Below, piece after piece: positions 21,338-32,198 of a stretch of DNA of 64,000 nucleotides. How positions within the stretch are numbered: the first letter of the stretch is position 1; each line of letters starts with the position of its first letter. A program made the position numbers and the translations under genes. The notes under the pieces are model-generated. The model did not search any database, was not told the DNA's origin, and was given only the letters and a program-made list of their open reading frames with translations. This DNA comes from Rhizodiscina lignyota (lineage: Eukaryota; Ascomycota; Dothideomycetes; Aulographales; Rhizodiscinaceae), in assembly GCA_010015805.1 (NCBI GenBank), contig ML978123.1:1054001-1118000 (forward strand). The letters are read 5' to 3'.

Positions 21338-24319
21338 ATGTTCAACTTCACCTCCCTCCTCGGCGCGCAGTCGAATTCTACAGCCTCACAATCTATTCTT
21401 GAACTCGATGGTGGGGTCAAGATACTCGTTGACTGCGGCTGGGATGAAACTTTTGATGCTGAGAGGCTCTCTGAGCTGGAGAAACACATTCCTACGCTCT
21501 CCATTATCCTTCTTACACACGCGACCACGGCGCATCTCGGAGCCTTCGCGCATTGCTGCAAGCATTTCCCACTATTTACACGTATACCAGTGTATGCCAC
21601 CAATCCGGTAATAGCTCTCGGGAAGACTCTACTCCAAGATATCTACGCGTCGACACCACTGGCACGCGCAACAATACCACAAGCTGCACTGTCCGAGTCC
21701 CCGTACGCTGTATCGTCCACTGGCGACAGTACCAATACAAAGATCCTGCTACAACCTCCAACGGTGGATGAGATAACCGGTTACTTCTCTCTTGTCCATC
21801 CGCTGAAGTACTCTCAACCTCACGAACCGACACCCTCGCCGTTTTCGCCTCCCCTCAATGGCCTCACAATCGCGGCATATAGCGCAGGACACAGCCTTGG
21901 TGGGACGATATGGCACATACAACATGGCTTAGAATCCATCGTATATGCCGTTGACTGGAACCAAGCAAGGGAACATGTTCTATCTGGAGCGGCCTGGCTT
22001 GGTCCTGCGGGAGCTGGTGGCGCGGAGGTTATAGACAGTCTGAGGCGGCCAACTGCGCTTGTTTGCAGCAGTAGAGGGGCAGAACGCATCATCCTGCCTG
22101 GTGGTATCAAGAAGCGCGATGAGGTACTGCTTGGCCACATTAAGGAGACTGTCAAGAACGGAGGCACTGTCCTGATACCCTCAGACTCGACCGCGCGCAT
22201 ATTAGAGCTGTCTTTTCTGCTAGAGAGTTCATGGCCAGAAATCCGGGATGCCAGCGAGGGTCAAAAGCTGAAGGTGTGGCTGGCGAGTCGTTCCTGTGGT
22301 GCCACAATGCGACAAGCGCGTAGCATGCTAGAGTGGATGGAAGAAGGCATTGTTCGAGACTTTGAAGCCTTTAGCTCTCATCCATCGAACACCACCAAGC
22401 AGAAGGGTCATCAACGAACGAGCTCAAAGCAAGATTCTGCTGCGGCTGAGAACGTCCAATCCGCACCATTTGACTTTAAAAGGCTCAAGATCGTAGAGAG
22501 TGCTTCGCGCTTTGGCAGAGCGCTCTCCCAGGAAGGACCTAAAGTGATATTGGCAAGCGATGTTTCGCTTGAATGGGGTTTCTCTCATGCAGCAGTGCGC
22601 CAGCTAGCGGCTGATCCCAAAAATCTCATCATTCTGACTGAGTACACCTCTCTTTCCAAAGACGACGAACCAACTCTTCAACAATATCTTTGGTCCCTAT
22701 ATGAGAAGCAAGCTGGTACCGCTGATGACAACGCAACCGTCGTCATCTCTGGAAATGGAGCCTCAGCTAAGTGCACCAGCATCTCTACTGAGCCGCTTTC
22801 CCAAGCAGAGACACCTCTTTATCAATCTTACCTTGCACGCCAGCGTCAAATGCAAAATACGCTCCAAACTGGACAGGCCTCAAATCTCGAGACCAGCGCG
22901 GATATCATTGATGATCGCTCATCTGCGTCTTCTTCGACATCGGAAGACTCGGACGATGAGCAGCAAGGTAAAATTCTCAACGTCTCTGCAGTCATGTCAC
23001 AGTCGCGGCATAAGCTTGGCCTATCAGATGCCGAACTCGGGATCAATATTCTTTTGCGCCGGAAGGGCATGCATGACTGGGAAGTTCGAGGCAAGAAGGG
23101 TAGGGAGAAAATGTTTCCTTTCACTGGGAAGAGGAAGAAGAACGACGAATTCGGAGACCTCATCCGACCTGAGGAGTATCTGCGCGCAGAAGAAAGAGAC
23201 GATGTAGACGGTGAGGATATGCGCAATGGCGCCGAGTCCACGAAAAAGGACAACGCTGTTGGCGAGAAGCGGAAGTGGGGAGATATGGCTGTGCAGTCGA
23301 CCAATGGTGTCCAAGCACGACGAATGTCTAATGGTGTCAACAAGCGTCGGAGGACTGCCGAAGATGGCGGTAGTGTCTCAGCTGAGGGCGACGAGGACAG
23401 TGAGCTGAGCAGCGAAGATGAGGGGGAACCTCAGATGCAGGAGCCGGAGGGACCGAGAAAACTTGTCGTTAAGGAAGAGTCTCTTCAACTCAACCTACGC
23501 ATAGCATTTGTCGATTTCTCTGGACTGCATGATAAGCGCAGCTTACAAATGCTCATCCCCCTGATACGGCCGCGAAAGCTGATTCTCGTTGGCGGAGATG
23601 AGGCGGAGACGCAAGCTCTTGCTACAGACTGTAGGAAACTCCTCGCTGTTGGAGGCGTGGATGCTGCAGACAGCCAGAACGAGGAGAAAGGCGCAGATGT
23701 CTTCACCCCAGTAACGGGAGAGACTGTTGACGCGAGCGTGGACACGAATGCTTGGATTGTCAAGCTCAGCGATCCGTTGGTCAGGATCTTGAAATGGCAG
23801 AATGTGAGGGGACTCGGTGTTGTCGCGCTCACTGGGCTGTTGGAGCTACCAACTGCCTCTTCCGAGTCTACAGAGGCGGACGCTCAAGAAACGCCGAAAG
23901 CAAAGAAGCTCAAAGCGATCAAAGGAGAGCAACAAGACATGCCTCAGATTGATGTACCCGTAGACGGACAGCAAGTATCAGGCCCTCCAATTCTAGACAT
24001 CCTGCCGTCGAACATGGCAGCAGCAACACGAACCGCCACAGCTCCCCTGCACGTCGGAGATCTGAGACTCGCGGACCTGCGAAAGCTTATGCAGGCGGCT
24101 GGATACACTGCGGAATTCCGTGGAGAAGGTACACTGCTGGTTGGGGGCATTGTGGCGGTCAGAAAATCTGGTACTGGCAGGATTGAGGTCGAAGGAGCCA
24201 TGCTTGGAAGTGATACAATGGGCAATGGAGGGCCGGGAGGTTCAAGTGGTGTCACCAAGACGTTCTATGAGGTCAAGAAGAAGATTTATGAGGGGCTGGC
24301 AGTTGTTGCTGGTAGCTAG
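21338..24319 (+). CDS. CFT2: Cleavage and polyadenylation factor subunit 2 (CPSF100)
   Basis: A single-exon gene of 993 aa. It starts with the metallo-beta-lactamase fold (ELDGGVKILVDCGWDETF). The zinc-binding HxHxDH of the nuclease CPSF73 is replaced by THATTAHLGAFAH, as is normal for the inactive CPSF100/Cft2 branch. The beta-CASP part follows (VYATNPVIALGKTLLQDIY, AYSAGHSLGGTIWHIQHGLE, LLIPSDSTARILELSFLLE-like). Residues about 510-710 form a charged, low-complexity insertion (DEQQGKILNV, SNGVNKRRRTAEDGG, EDSELSSEDEGEP). The end (LRLADLRKLMQAAGY, EFRGEGTLLVGG) is the conserved C-terminal domain. It is a scaffold in the pre-mRNA 3'-end processing complex. Confidence 0.95.
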   Translation: MFNFTSLLGAQSNSTASQSILELDGGVKILVDCGWDETFDAERLSELEKHIPTLSIILLTHATTAHLGAFAHCCKHFPLFTRIPVYATNPVIALGKTLLQDIYASTPLARATIPQAALSESPYAVSSTGDSTNTKILLQPPTVDEITGYFSLVHPLKYSQPHEPTPSPFSPPLNGLTIAAYSAGHSLGGTIWHIQHGLESIVYAVDWNQAREHVLSGAAWLGPAGAGGAEVIDSLRRPTALVCSSRGAERIILPGGIKKRDEVLLGHIKETVKNGGTVLIPSDSTARILELSFLLESSWPEIRDASEGQKLKVWLASRSCGATMRQARSMLEWMEEGIVRDFEAFSSHPSNTTKQKGHQRTSSKQDSAAAENVQSAPFDFKRLKIVESASRFGRALSQEGPKVILASDVSLEWGFSHAAVRQLAADPKNLIILTEYTSLSKDDEPTLQQYLWSLYEKQAGTADDNATVVISGNGASAKCTSISTEPLSQAETPLYQSYLARQRQMQNTLQTGQASNLETSADIIDDRSSASSSTSEDSDDEQQGKILNVSAVMSQSRHKLGLSDAELGINILLRRKGMHDWEVRGKKGREKMFPFTGKRKKNDEFGDLIRPEEYLRAEERDDVDGEDMRNGAESTKKDNAVGEKRKWGDMAVQSTNGVQARRMSNGVNKRRRTAEDGGSVSAEGDEDSELSSEDEGEPQMQEPEGPRKLVVKEESLQLNLRIAFVDFSGLHDKRSLQMLIPLIRPRKLILVGGDEAETQALATDCRKLLAVGGVDAADSQNEEKGADVFTPVTGETVDASVDTNAWIVKLSDPLVRILKWQNVRGLGVVALTGLLELPTASSESTEADAQETPKAKKLKAIKGEQQDMPQIDVPVDGQQVSGPPILDILPSNMAAATRTATAPLHVGDLRLADLRKLMQAAGYTAEFRGEGTLLVGGIVAVRKSGTGRIEVEGAMLGSDTMGNGGPGGSSGVTKTFYEVKKKIYEGLAVVAGS

Positions 24320-24762
24320 GTAGTTCGGTATTGTACCATAGAAATCCAATTGTGTGTGATGAATCTTTGCGTGGCCGTCCTGGCGGGTAAACGCACCCAA
24401 ATCCAGGGCGTCTTGCCCAGAAATCGTTATGGATACGCGCCGAATCCCAGGGGGGAGGCCCCTCACCTCGGGCTGCCCAGCCACTCTTCATGCAACCCGG
24501 ACGCGCTTCATTATCCTTCTTCCACACCATCTGGAGCTCATAGGACCTTTAGAGGCAACGGTGAACGGATCTGTAGACCTCGCGTTACCTTTAGAGGGAA
24601 GTGTGACTCCGTACCGGTTGAATTCAGCTTTCCGCGTTTATTCAACTCTAAAGGGAGGTGTATGCGAATGGAATGACTCAACAATTAAAATCATTTCCTT
24701 TATCTCAGCTCGTTCACCTCCGTACCATTTTCTAGAATTCATTGATCCTTATTTCGGTCATT
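24320..24762. other. Intergenic, CFT2 terminator and ammonia-lyase promoter
   Basis: Contains a CFT2 3' flank and a CT-rich leader before ATG 24763. No other element is recognised. Confidence 0.5.
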
Positions 24763-25902
24763 ATGTCTCTCTATTTAAATCCTTCCGCCAGGTCGTACTG
24801 CCGCCGCAACGAAGTGGATCCAGCAGTGGAAAATTTCCACAAGCAGCTGCCAGACTATGCAGAGACGACACTTCACTCTCTCCCTGGTCTGGCAAAGGAG
24901 CTGGGCGTGGCTTATGTTCTCATGAAAGACGAATCGGATAGATTCGGTCTTCCATCTTTTAAAGTCCTGGGAGCATCATGGGGCGTCTTCCGCGCGGTAG
25001 CGGCAAAGGTCGGTGCTCCACTGACTGCTTCACTTCAAGAGCTTGGGAGACTTGCCAATGAATGGGGCATTAGACTGATTACTTGCTCCGATGGTAATTG
25101 GGGGCGTGCTGTGGCCAGAGTAGCCAGGTATATGGGCATTCCTGTGACGGTCTATCTTCCGGGGAATATTGATGAGGCTACGAGGAAGAGGATTGCGAGT
25201 GAGGATGCAGCAGTTGAGATTGTGAATGGCACATATGATGATGCTGTTCAAACCGTAATTCGGAAGGGAGATGCTGGAGAAGGTTTGCTGGTAATGGATC
25301 ACTCGTGGCCGGGATTTCATGATATACCAACTGTAAGGACGTCTTTCCGTTGTCTTTCCACCATATCTAACAAGCATCAGTGGGTAGTTGAGGGATACTC
25401 AACACTCTTGTCCGAAGTAGATCGACAAGTGTTGTCCGTCGCAGGTACTCGAGCAACGCACGCTATTGCAGGCGTTGGTGTTGGATCCTGGGCTGAGTCT
25501 GTCGTCCGCCATTATAAGAGCGAATCAGAAGAGCCCAGAACTACTGTTATCACAGTCGAAGCGGACACGGCAGCCTGTTTGCAGACCAGCTTGATGGCGG
25601 GCAAGATGACGACTGTCGAGACAGGAGACACGATCATGTGTGGCTTCAACTGCGGGACGGTGTCGGAGGTTGCTTGGCCGTACTTGAGAGATGGCGTGGA
25701 TGTGAGCATCACAGTTACGGACAGGGAAGCTGATCAAGCCACGAAGTATATCAACGAGCATGGCATCAACGGCGGGCCCTGTGGTGCGGCTACTCTCGCA
25801 GCATTGAGGAAGCTAATTGGCGTGAAAGAAGTAGGTCTTCAAGCTGATTCTGTGGTGGTTTTGTTTTGCACAGAAAGATCTCGGGAGTATGTGCTCGCAT
25901 AA
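24763..25902 (+). CDS. Diaminopropionate ammonia-lyase-like PLP enzyme
   Basis: The ATG at 24763 (MSLYLNPSARSYC) is the first in frame. One intron (25333-25380, 48 nt) is a multiple of three without stops; removing it restores the family join HDIPTWVVEGYSTLL. The spliced protein is 363 aa. PLP-binding lysine lies in LPSFKVLGASW near residue 66, and a phosphate-cradling Gly-rich loop in AGVGVGSWAESV. YVLMKDESDRFG and TCSDGNWGRAVARVA are typical of fold-type II enzymes. The bacterial enzyme splits 2,3-diaminopropionate into pyruvate and two ammonia; in fungi the substrate is not established and D- or L-threonine-like amino acids are possible. The C-terminus ends FCTERSREYVLA. Confidence 0.88.
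   Translation: MSLYLNPSARSYCRRNEVDPAVENFHKQLPDYAETTLHSLPGLAKELGVAYVLMKDESDRFGLPSFKVLGASWGVFRAVAAKVGAPLTASLQELGRLANEWGIRLITCSDGNWGRAVARVARYMGIPVTVYLPGNIDEATRKRIASEDAAVEIVNGTYDDAVQTVIRKGDAGEGLLVMDHSWPGFHDIPTVRTSFRCLSTISNKHQWVVEGYSTLLSEVDRQVLSVAGTRATHAIAGVGVGSWAESVVRHYKSESEEPRTTVITVEADTAACLQTSLMAGKMTTVETGDTIMCGFNCGTVSEVAWPYLRDGVDVSITVTDREADQATKYINEHGINGGPCGAATLAALRKLIGVKEVGLQADSVVVLFCTERSREYVLA
25333..25380 (+). other. Stopless 48-nt intron in the ammonia-lyase gene
   Basis: Donor GTAAGG, branch CTAAC, acceptor CAG. The length is 16 codons with no in-frame stop, so retention would insert 16 residues between HDIPT and WVVEGYS without breaking the frame. Confidence 0.8.
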
Positions 25903-26939
25903 GGTTGACGATAGAAGGTCCACGATTGGTATGGAGAGCATAGAGGGACTTGAGGCGCTCGCATGCGTAACTGAGGCGTTGCAAGGCACTGCCTGGAATA
26001 AACGCATCAGAGAGTTTCGTTTCTTCGATAATCGATTTCAACATGCTTGAAGCATAGCCGACGAACGGGTTTTCCACTCCTTCGCGGTGATAGCTATGTT
26101 CGTCGCTTTACGCGGCCCACTGCGGTTGTTAGACGCGAACCCAACAAGCCTTGCTTACAATTGCTCAAAGCTTTTCCAATGCCGATCCTGCGTGGCGAAT
26201 ATGTTTTGGCATCGCAGAGTTGGATGTACCTAGGTACTTCGACTCCAGTTCTCCACACGCGCTTGTGACAACATTGATGAGCAATCCTGCAGCGGAAGCA
26301 GCAGACACCGCGAAGAACGGGAACGCACATTACCGCTGATGTTCAGGAGGATAGCTCACTTGATCCCTGGCGACCTTGGGCGTTCTCGAATGAGATGCGG
26401 TGAAGTCATAGCACAGCCACCAGCCCGTATCCGTGACGCGAACTGGCGCAGCCAATGGCGGCACGTTCAGCTGGGAACCAGATGCCCATTTCGCCGCCGG
26501 TTTGCTCACCAAGAGAGCTGACCTATGTCTCTTAAGCACTCGTTCCACCCTTGACCTACTGAGCTTTTCTTCACCTCCACATGAGAATCGCCTCACCGAA
26601 AACTCACACCGTTCGAACGCCATTCTAGCATTCATCCAATCGATTGCTCGAAAGCGGCAACCCTGGACCTGCAGTAACACCTACGACCATTTGCTGCCTG
26701 ACATTCAGCGCAACCATCACCACTTTCCCGAGCCTTACAACAACCCTTCATACTTTTGAGTCACCGGTTCTCTACGATCCAACGTTTGCAAACGTCTCTA
26801 CCACCGCAATAAATACGTCGCAAGCGAGCCTACTACCTCTGAGACCCCTCATCTGGCAGTCGACTCTCTGCCCGAGAGACGAGCGCGCAAGGCATTGCAA
26901 AAGACCGTCGCAAGGCGCAAGCACAAGGATTGAAGCATC
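25903..26939. other. Intergenic: terminator and patatin-like gene promoter/leader
   Basis: 1 kb. The last 250 bp are C/A/T-rich, typical of a fungal promoter and leader. The rest shows no gene, repeat or RNA that I can support. Confidence 0.5.
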
Positions 26940-28835
26940 ATGGACTCAAGCGTGAAGAGAAGAGATACCACCAAAGGACCACCTCTGCGCATACTGTCGC
27001 TTGGTGAGTGACCCCGCTCTCCTCCTTGAATGAGAGATTCTAATCGAAGATTGATACAGATGGTGGCGGAGTACGCGGCTACTCTATGCTCATCCTCCTT
27101 CAAGAGCTCATGCATCGCACATTCGTCGAAACTGAAGGCCGAGCCCCGCGCCGCAATGAGATACCCAAGCCTTGCGACCATTTCGACTTGATAGCTGGAA
27201 CGGGCACAGGTGGACTCATTGCAATCATGCTGGGCAGGTTGCGATTAGACCTAGAGACCTGCAAAAGCGTCTACGTCCGCATGACGAAGCGCGTATTCGA
27301 GACCGACAAGACAATTGCGGGGATACCATACAGAAGCACACTCTTCAAAGCATCGAAGCTGGAGGAGGTGATCCGTGAATGTGTTCGGGAGCACACCATA
27401 TATGAGAACGAGGGCAACGACAGCACAGATGCACCGGCTGGTGCTCTAGAGTCGCCCATTAGCCCAATAAGACCTACAAGCGGAGTCTACGGCGGAGTTC
27501 AGAGGAGCCCAAGCAACGCGAGCAGATACAGCTTGATAGGAGCGACTCCGGTAGCACCATATCGCGGCTCTTTGGCTGCGTCGAGATGGGGCGATCCAAA
27601 TGCGCTACTCTATGACACCCGAGAGAATCGCACAAAGACGTAAGTTTGTTCCGTTTTCAGTTACCATACATTAGCTGACCGGACGCAGCGCGGTAACCGC
27701 AGTCTACAAAGGCACACCAAAGACCGGAGGCTCTGTCCTTCTGCGATCATATGATTCACGAAAGGAGGTCTTGATCGAGCCGGAATGTACAATTTGGCAG
27801 GCTGGTCGAGCAACCGCAGCAACTGGCCTTGCATTCAAGCACATCCAGATTGGCCAGTCCGTCTTCCTCGACGAAGGCGCTGGCAAATACAATCCTTCCC
27901 CACAAATTCTCGATGAGGCTGTGCAGAATGAATGGCCTGGTCGCGAAGTCGGCGTCTTTGTCAGCATCGGCACTGGTAAACGACCTTCGTCAAGCTCAGA
28001 ACCTGAGCACTTGTGGTGGGAAGGCTTTCTTGGAGGCGGACTAGACAGCTTTGCAGAAGCAAGACGCCGCTTGATTGCGAAGATCGAAGGCTGTGAGACG
28101 ACGCACCAGTACATGCTGAGGGAGCATCTGTCGAGCAGACACGTGAATCCGGAAAATTACTACCGTCTCAACGTTGAAGTAGGCGTGGGCGAATTCGGTA
28201 TGAATGAGTGGGGTCGTCTTTCCGAGATCAGCACGAACACGCGGAGATACCTAGAAAAGGATGATGTCCAGACGACAAACTTCAGCGCGGCAGCGAAGCT
28301 AGCCAAGATCCATTTTGCGAAGCAGAGATGGGAACGTGCACTCCGTGGTGAAGCCGAGCCTCCAAATCCATGGGATCTCAAAGCTCAGCCTGCGCCTCCT
28401 CCACCGTCAAACCCGTTAGCTGTGGAGTTACCAGCCGAAGACGTTGTTGGTCCCCTCCCGTCTCACCGGCCGCAATCACAGATGCTCAGCCCGCAATACC
28501 ACCGACGACCTTCCGAAGATGAGAAATACATCATAACCAGCGACGAATATCCGACCTACGACGCGCCTCCGCGCCCATCAACAGACTATGCTCCTTCCAA
28601 CTACTCGCATAGCCCAAACAACTCAATAAACTCTCCAGCTCGTATCTACGGCGATGGTATGCAGCGCACAAGTCCACCCCCTTTACCGCCGAAGACACCG
28701 TTAAACCACTCGCCAGGCCGTTCTGGCCTCTCGTCGAATTTGTCAAGGCCGCCGGGCGGTGTGGTGCTGCCGTATCCAGATACCGATGGTCCTCCACCTA
28801 CGGTGAATATGGCGAGGAAGCCCAATTTATCCTGA
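26940..28835 (+). CDS. Patatin-like protein with altered catalytic residues
   Basis: Three exons (26940-27003, 27060-27639, 27689-28835) give 596 aa; introns are 56 and 49 nt. The patatin fold is clear: oxyanion loop LSLDGGGVRGYSML at residue 20, FDLIAGTGTGGLIAIMLGRL, then IGTGKRP. The nucleophile elbow GxSxG reads GTGTG, with GGC (27203-27205) at the serine position. The catalytic Asp motif DGG/DGA reads FLDEGAGKYNPS. Lipase activity by the usual Ser-Asp dyad is therefore doubtful. The C-terminal third is Pro/Ser-rich and disordered (PPPLPPKTPLNHSPGR), suggesting SH3-type or scaffold contacts. I recall similar GTGTGG forms in other filamentous fungi, so this may be a conserved non-catalytic branch. 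Confidence 0.88.
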
Positions 28836-30631
28836 GTGGAGGATGCGATTAGGAAACACATTGACGGTCTTGTACATATAACGCATGGTTTATGAGGTTA
28901 TGAGAACAACGGATTCAGGTTGGGCTGTGGTGGGGTTTTGCCCCAGTTGCTTTCGCGCGAGATTCCCCCATAATGTACTGCTGGCTTGGGAGTAGCTAGG
29001 AATACGATATGCTACAATGAGAAGCCTTTGTTTACGGGTGCCAATGGGAAGTGAAATCCTAAGCATCGTGTGAATTCACATGAAGACGGTGAGAGTGACA
29101 CGGTTTATACAAGCGGGCGTCTGCAGCCTCTTATGAAAAAGACGTACTTTGGGTAGAAATATCCAAAATAGAATCTTAAGAGGTCTCGCGCACATATTGC
29201 ATCATCTACGATGAAGTGTGACAGCGCCTATCACCACTGCCTCTTTAGGTTTTGGTCAAAGCTCGTGCTCCTTTTACACGTGGAGGGAGGGCGATATAAG
29301 ACCGAGACTTGGATGGCACAATAGAATTTTCTTGTCTAGTCTCTTGCACAATTCACGGTGTCTATTGTTGAAATTGAGGTTTTCGTGGTACTGAGAAGTG
29401 ACGCGCTGCAGCGCGTGCACATAAACACCAGACGCACACCACCACTCCGCCCATCACGATTTCAACGTCCAATTAATACCGGATAGAAGTTTGTATGTAC
29501 AAATAGAGAGACAAGCGCGAAGAGCTCTATCCACCAACCCGCTGTATATAGCGACACGCCTCCGAGGAGACACCCACCATCAAACTCTCACTACCCACAC
29601 GAGATATTCGCCACTCACAACACCAAACTTGAGACCCATGGCAAGACAGCATATCGTGCTGCAAAACAACAAAATGGCAGGCATCTGCACAGATGTATGC
29701 AAAGAGAAGGTGATGATGCGACAAGCAAAGAAACCTGATCTTTCTCCCACAGCCACCTGCTCAAGGCAGATGGGAAGCTGGAAAAAGACAAGAGGGGAGG
29801 ACACTTGGACATGCTGTCTGAACTGAGCAAATGGAAACCGCCTCCGCAGAGCAGTTGAAAACCGCCCCTGCACAGAGCAGAGTGGTAGTAACTGCCTCAG
29901 ATAGAGTGGTAGGCAAATGCCTTCGACGCTCAGTTGCATGCCTGTGTGCCACGACAAGAAGAGGGTGTGGTATTCAAAAGACACCAACAAGATGAACTTC
30001 AATTAATTGACAAGTGTGCTTGCAAGTAAAGGCAGATGAAGTGAACTGGAGAGAAGGAAAGAAGGATTGAGCTGGAAGATTGGGGCGTATATATACGTGA
30101 AAAGTTGCCAAGACTACGGTGGCCCGTAGAGCTCAGATTGCACACTGGAGGATATAATGAGACTGAGGACAATATAATATGCTCGCGACATCGGAACCTT
30201 AATTAAGGTACACTGAGGTAGTTTGGTGTGGATATCACGGAGGCATTCACAGTCAACACAGGAGACTACGTCATGGCTCATACAACGTTAAGCACGAAAC
30301 GTATTACGTTCTATCCAGAAATTAAATAGTGGACTGTATTGGAAAGAAGTCAGAACTTGAAAAAAAAAAAGGGAGAAATATCAGACGGAGGGCAAATGGG
30401 GCGCGTGAGGTTTATATAAGGCGGATTCAGCGCTAACCTCAAAAAATCCTGACGGCCAGGGACACGCGCGCGCTGCCTGCCTATCGGAACCTAGAAGCTC
30501 CAACGTCAAAGCTCTCATCGAGCTCTCCACGAGCAAACATCTCACCACGACTACACTCACTATCCACCTTGACATTTCACCTTAACGTCTCTCTGCTTCT
30601 CCCCTTAAGCGACTGCAACGTTTTGTCGAAG
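28836..30631. other. 1.8-kb intergenic with TATA elements, one small candidate ORF
   Basis: A TATATA at 29545-29550 precedes an open frame of 62 codons from ATG 29638 to 29826 (MARQHIVLQNNKMAGICTDV), which could be a small gene, but nothing else supports it. A 12-bp palindrome CGTATATATACG lies at 30086-30097 and a run of 11 A at 30360-30370. TATATAAG at 30413-30420 is 212 bp upstream of PRE2. Confidence 0.4.
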
Positions 30632-31671
30632 ATGGACTCGTTAGTCGCGCAGTACACCCGCCCAGCGGAACAGCAAGAAGGCTACTTCGACGAGGACCAA
30701 CTGGAGCTCTCACAAGGCTCGCCGCAACTATCTCTCAAGTTCGCGTTACCGCCTGTGGCAAACGTACGTTCCTTCCAGATTCAGCTTCACTCTCAGTCAC
30801 TAACGCCGCACCCCAGTCTTCAGCATGGCTCCGTGCTATGACAGACGACTACTCCAACCCCAACTGCCCCATCAAGATTGCGCACGGCACCACGACACTT
30901 GCATTCAGATTCAAGGGCGGTATAATAGTCGCGACGGATTCGAGAGCAACGGCGGGTAACTGGATCGCGAGTCAGACGGTCAAGAAGGTCATTGAGATCA
31001 ACAGCTGTCTGCTGGGGACGATGGCTGGTGGCGCTGCGGTATGTAGAAACGCGGGAAAGCGAGTCACGTACAATACAGGGACTGATGCTGTGATGCTATA
31101 GGACTGCCAATATTGGCTGGCGTACCTAGGTATGCAGTGCCGACTGCACGAGCTCAGGCACAAGCGCCGTATCTCGGTGGCGGCTGCGTCGAAGATTCTG
31201 GCGAACCTGGTCTACAACTACAAGGGCATGGGCTTGAGCATGGTATGTTCTCACATACTACAGATGCTGCAGTCACTTGGAAAAGAGAAACAGACAAGGC
31301 TGACTGTACTACAGGGAACCATGTGCGCAGGCGTGACTCCTCAAGAAGGCCCAGCCCTCTACTACATCGACAGCGACGGTACGCGCCTCGCCGGCAACCT
31401 CTTCTGCGTCGGATCCGGTCAGACCTTCGCATACGGAGTGCTCGACGCAGAGTACAGCTATGACCTATCTGACGAGGACGCGCTGGAGCTGGGAAAGCGA
31501 AGCATCCTGGCTGCGACACACAGAGATGCCTTCTCCGGTGGCTTCATCAACTTGTATCATGTCAAGGAAGATGGATGGGTGAAGCACGGCTTCAACGACA
31601 CGAATCCCATCTTCTGGAAGACGAAGCTGGAGAAGGGCGAATTCTCGAACGTCACGTCGGAGCTGGTGTGA
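30632..31671 (+). CDS. PRE2: 20S proteasome subunit beta-5
   Basis: Four exons (30632-30763, 30817-31038, 31102-31242, 31315-31671) give 283 aa; introns are 53, 63 and 72 nt. It is the chymotrypsin-like catalytic subunit of the 20S core. Autocleavage at [10 protein letters not shown] exposes Thr69, the mature Thr1. Asp17 lies in [14 protein letters not shown] and Lys33 in [11 protein letters not shown]. Further hallmarks are [25 protein letters not shown] and [16 protein letters not shown]. The propeptide is about 68 aa, close to yeast Pre2 (75). The reading phase is preserved at every junction. Confidence 0.97.
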
Positions 31672-32198
31672 ACAAGGTGAACTTCACTTGTACATTAAGG
31701 GCATTGGCGCTGGTGTCTCACTGGGAGCATAGAATGAGCAGCTTTCTAAATTTGCAGGCATTGGCTTCTGCGGTGTGATTATACTAGCAATACATGCGGA
31801 GACTGAGAGTGTGTAGGGGCGAGGAGAGCGGAGAATGAAGAGAATACCAAAAACAGAGCCTTCCAATACATGTGTTCGTGGTAATCATAAGGTTAGGCTT
31901 TGTGTCTTCAGGATGAGCCAACAAAGAGACGAAAGCGTAAGCGTAAACGTAGGACGTAAAGATCTCCGTCTCCTCAGATCATGACATAACAAGCCACAGC
32001 TCTCGTCAAGCATTCATGTCAAGAGTCAGCCATGTAAAGAAGAACGACGACGAATGTTGCTTGATCAAGTCCTCCATAGCGCCCTGCAGACATATTAACA
32101 TGATAGGTGAGAGTGGTGGACGACCGGCGGGCTTACTGCAATAGGTTCACAGATGCGCTCCGTAAACCATCCAGTAGCGTCGCAACCTCCCGTAGTTG
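31672..32198. other. Convergent intergenic region, PRE2 and PMP3-like 3' flanks
   Basis: 527 bp between two convergent stop codons. Nothing beyond expected 3' UTR and terminator sequence is seen. Confidence 0.5.
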
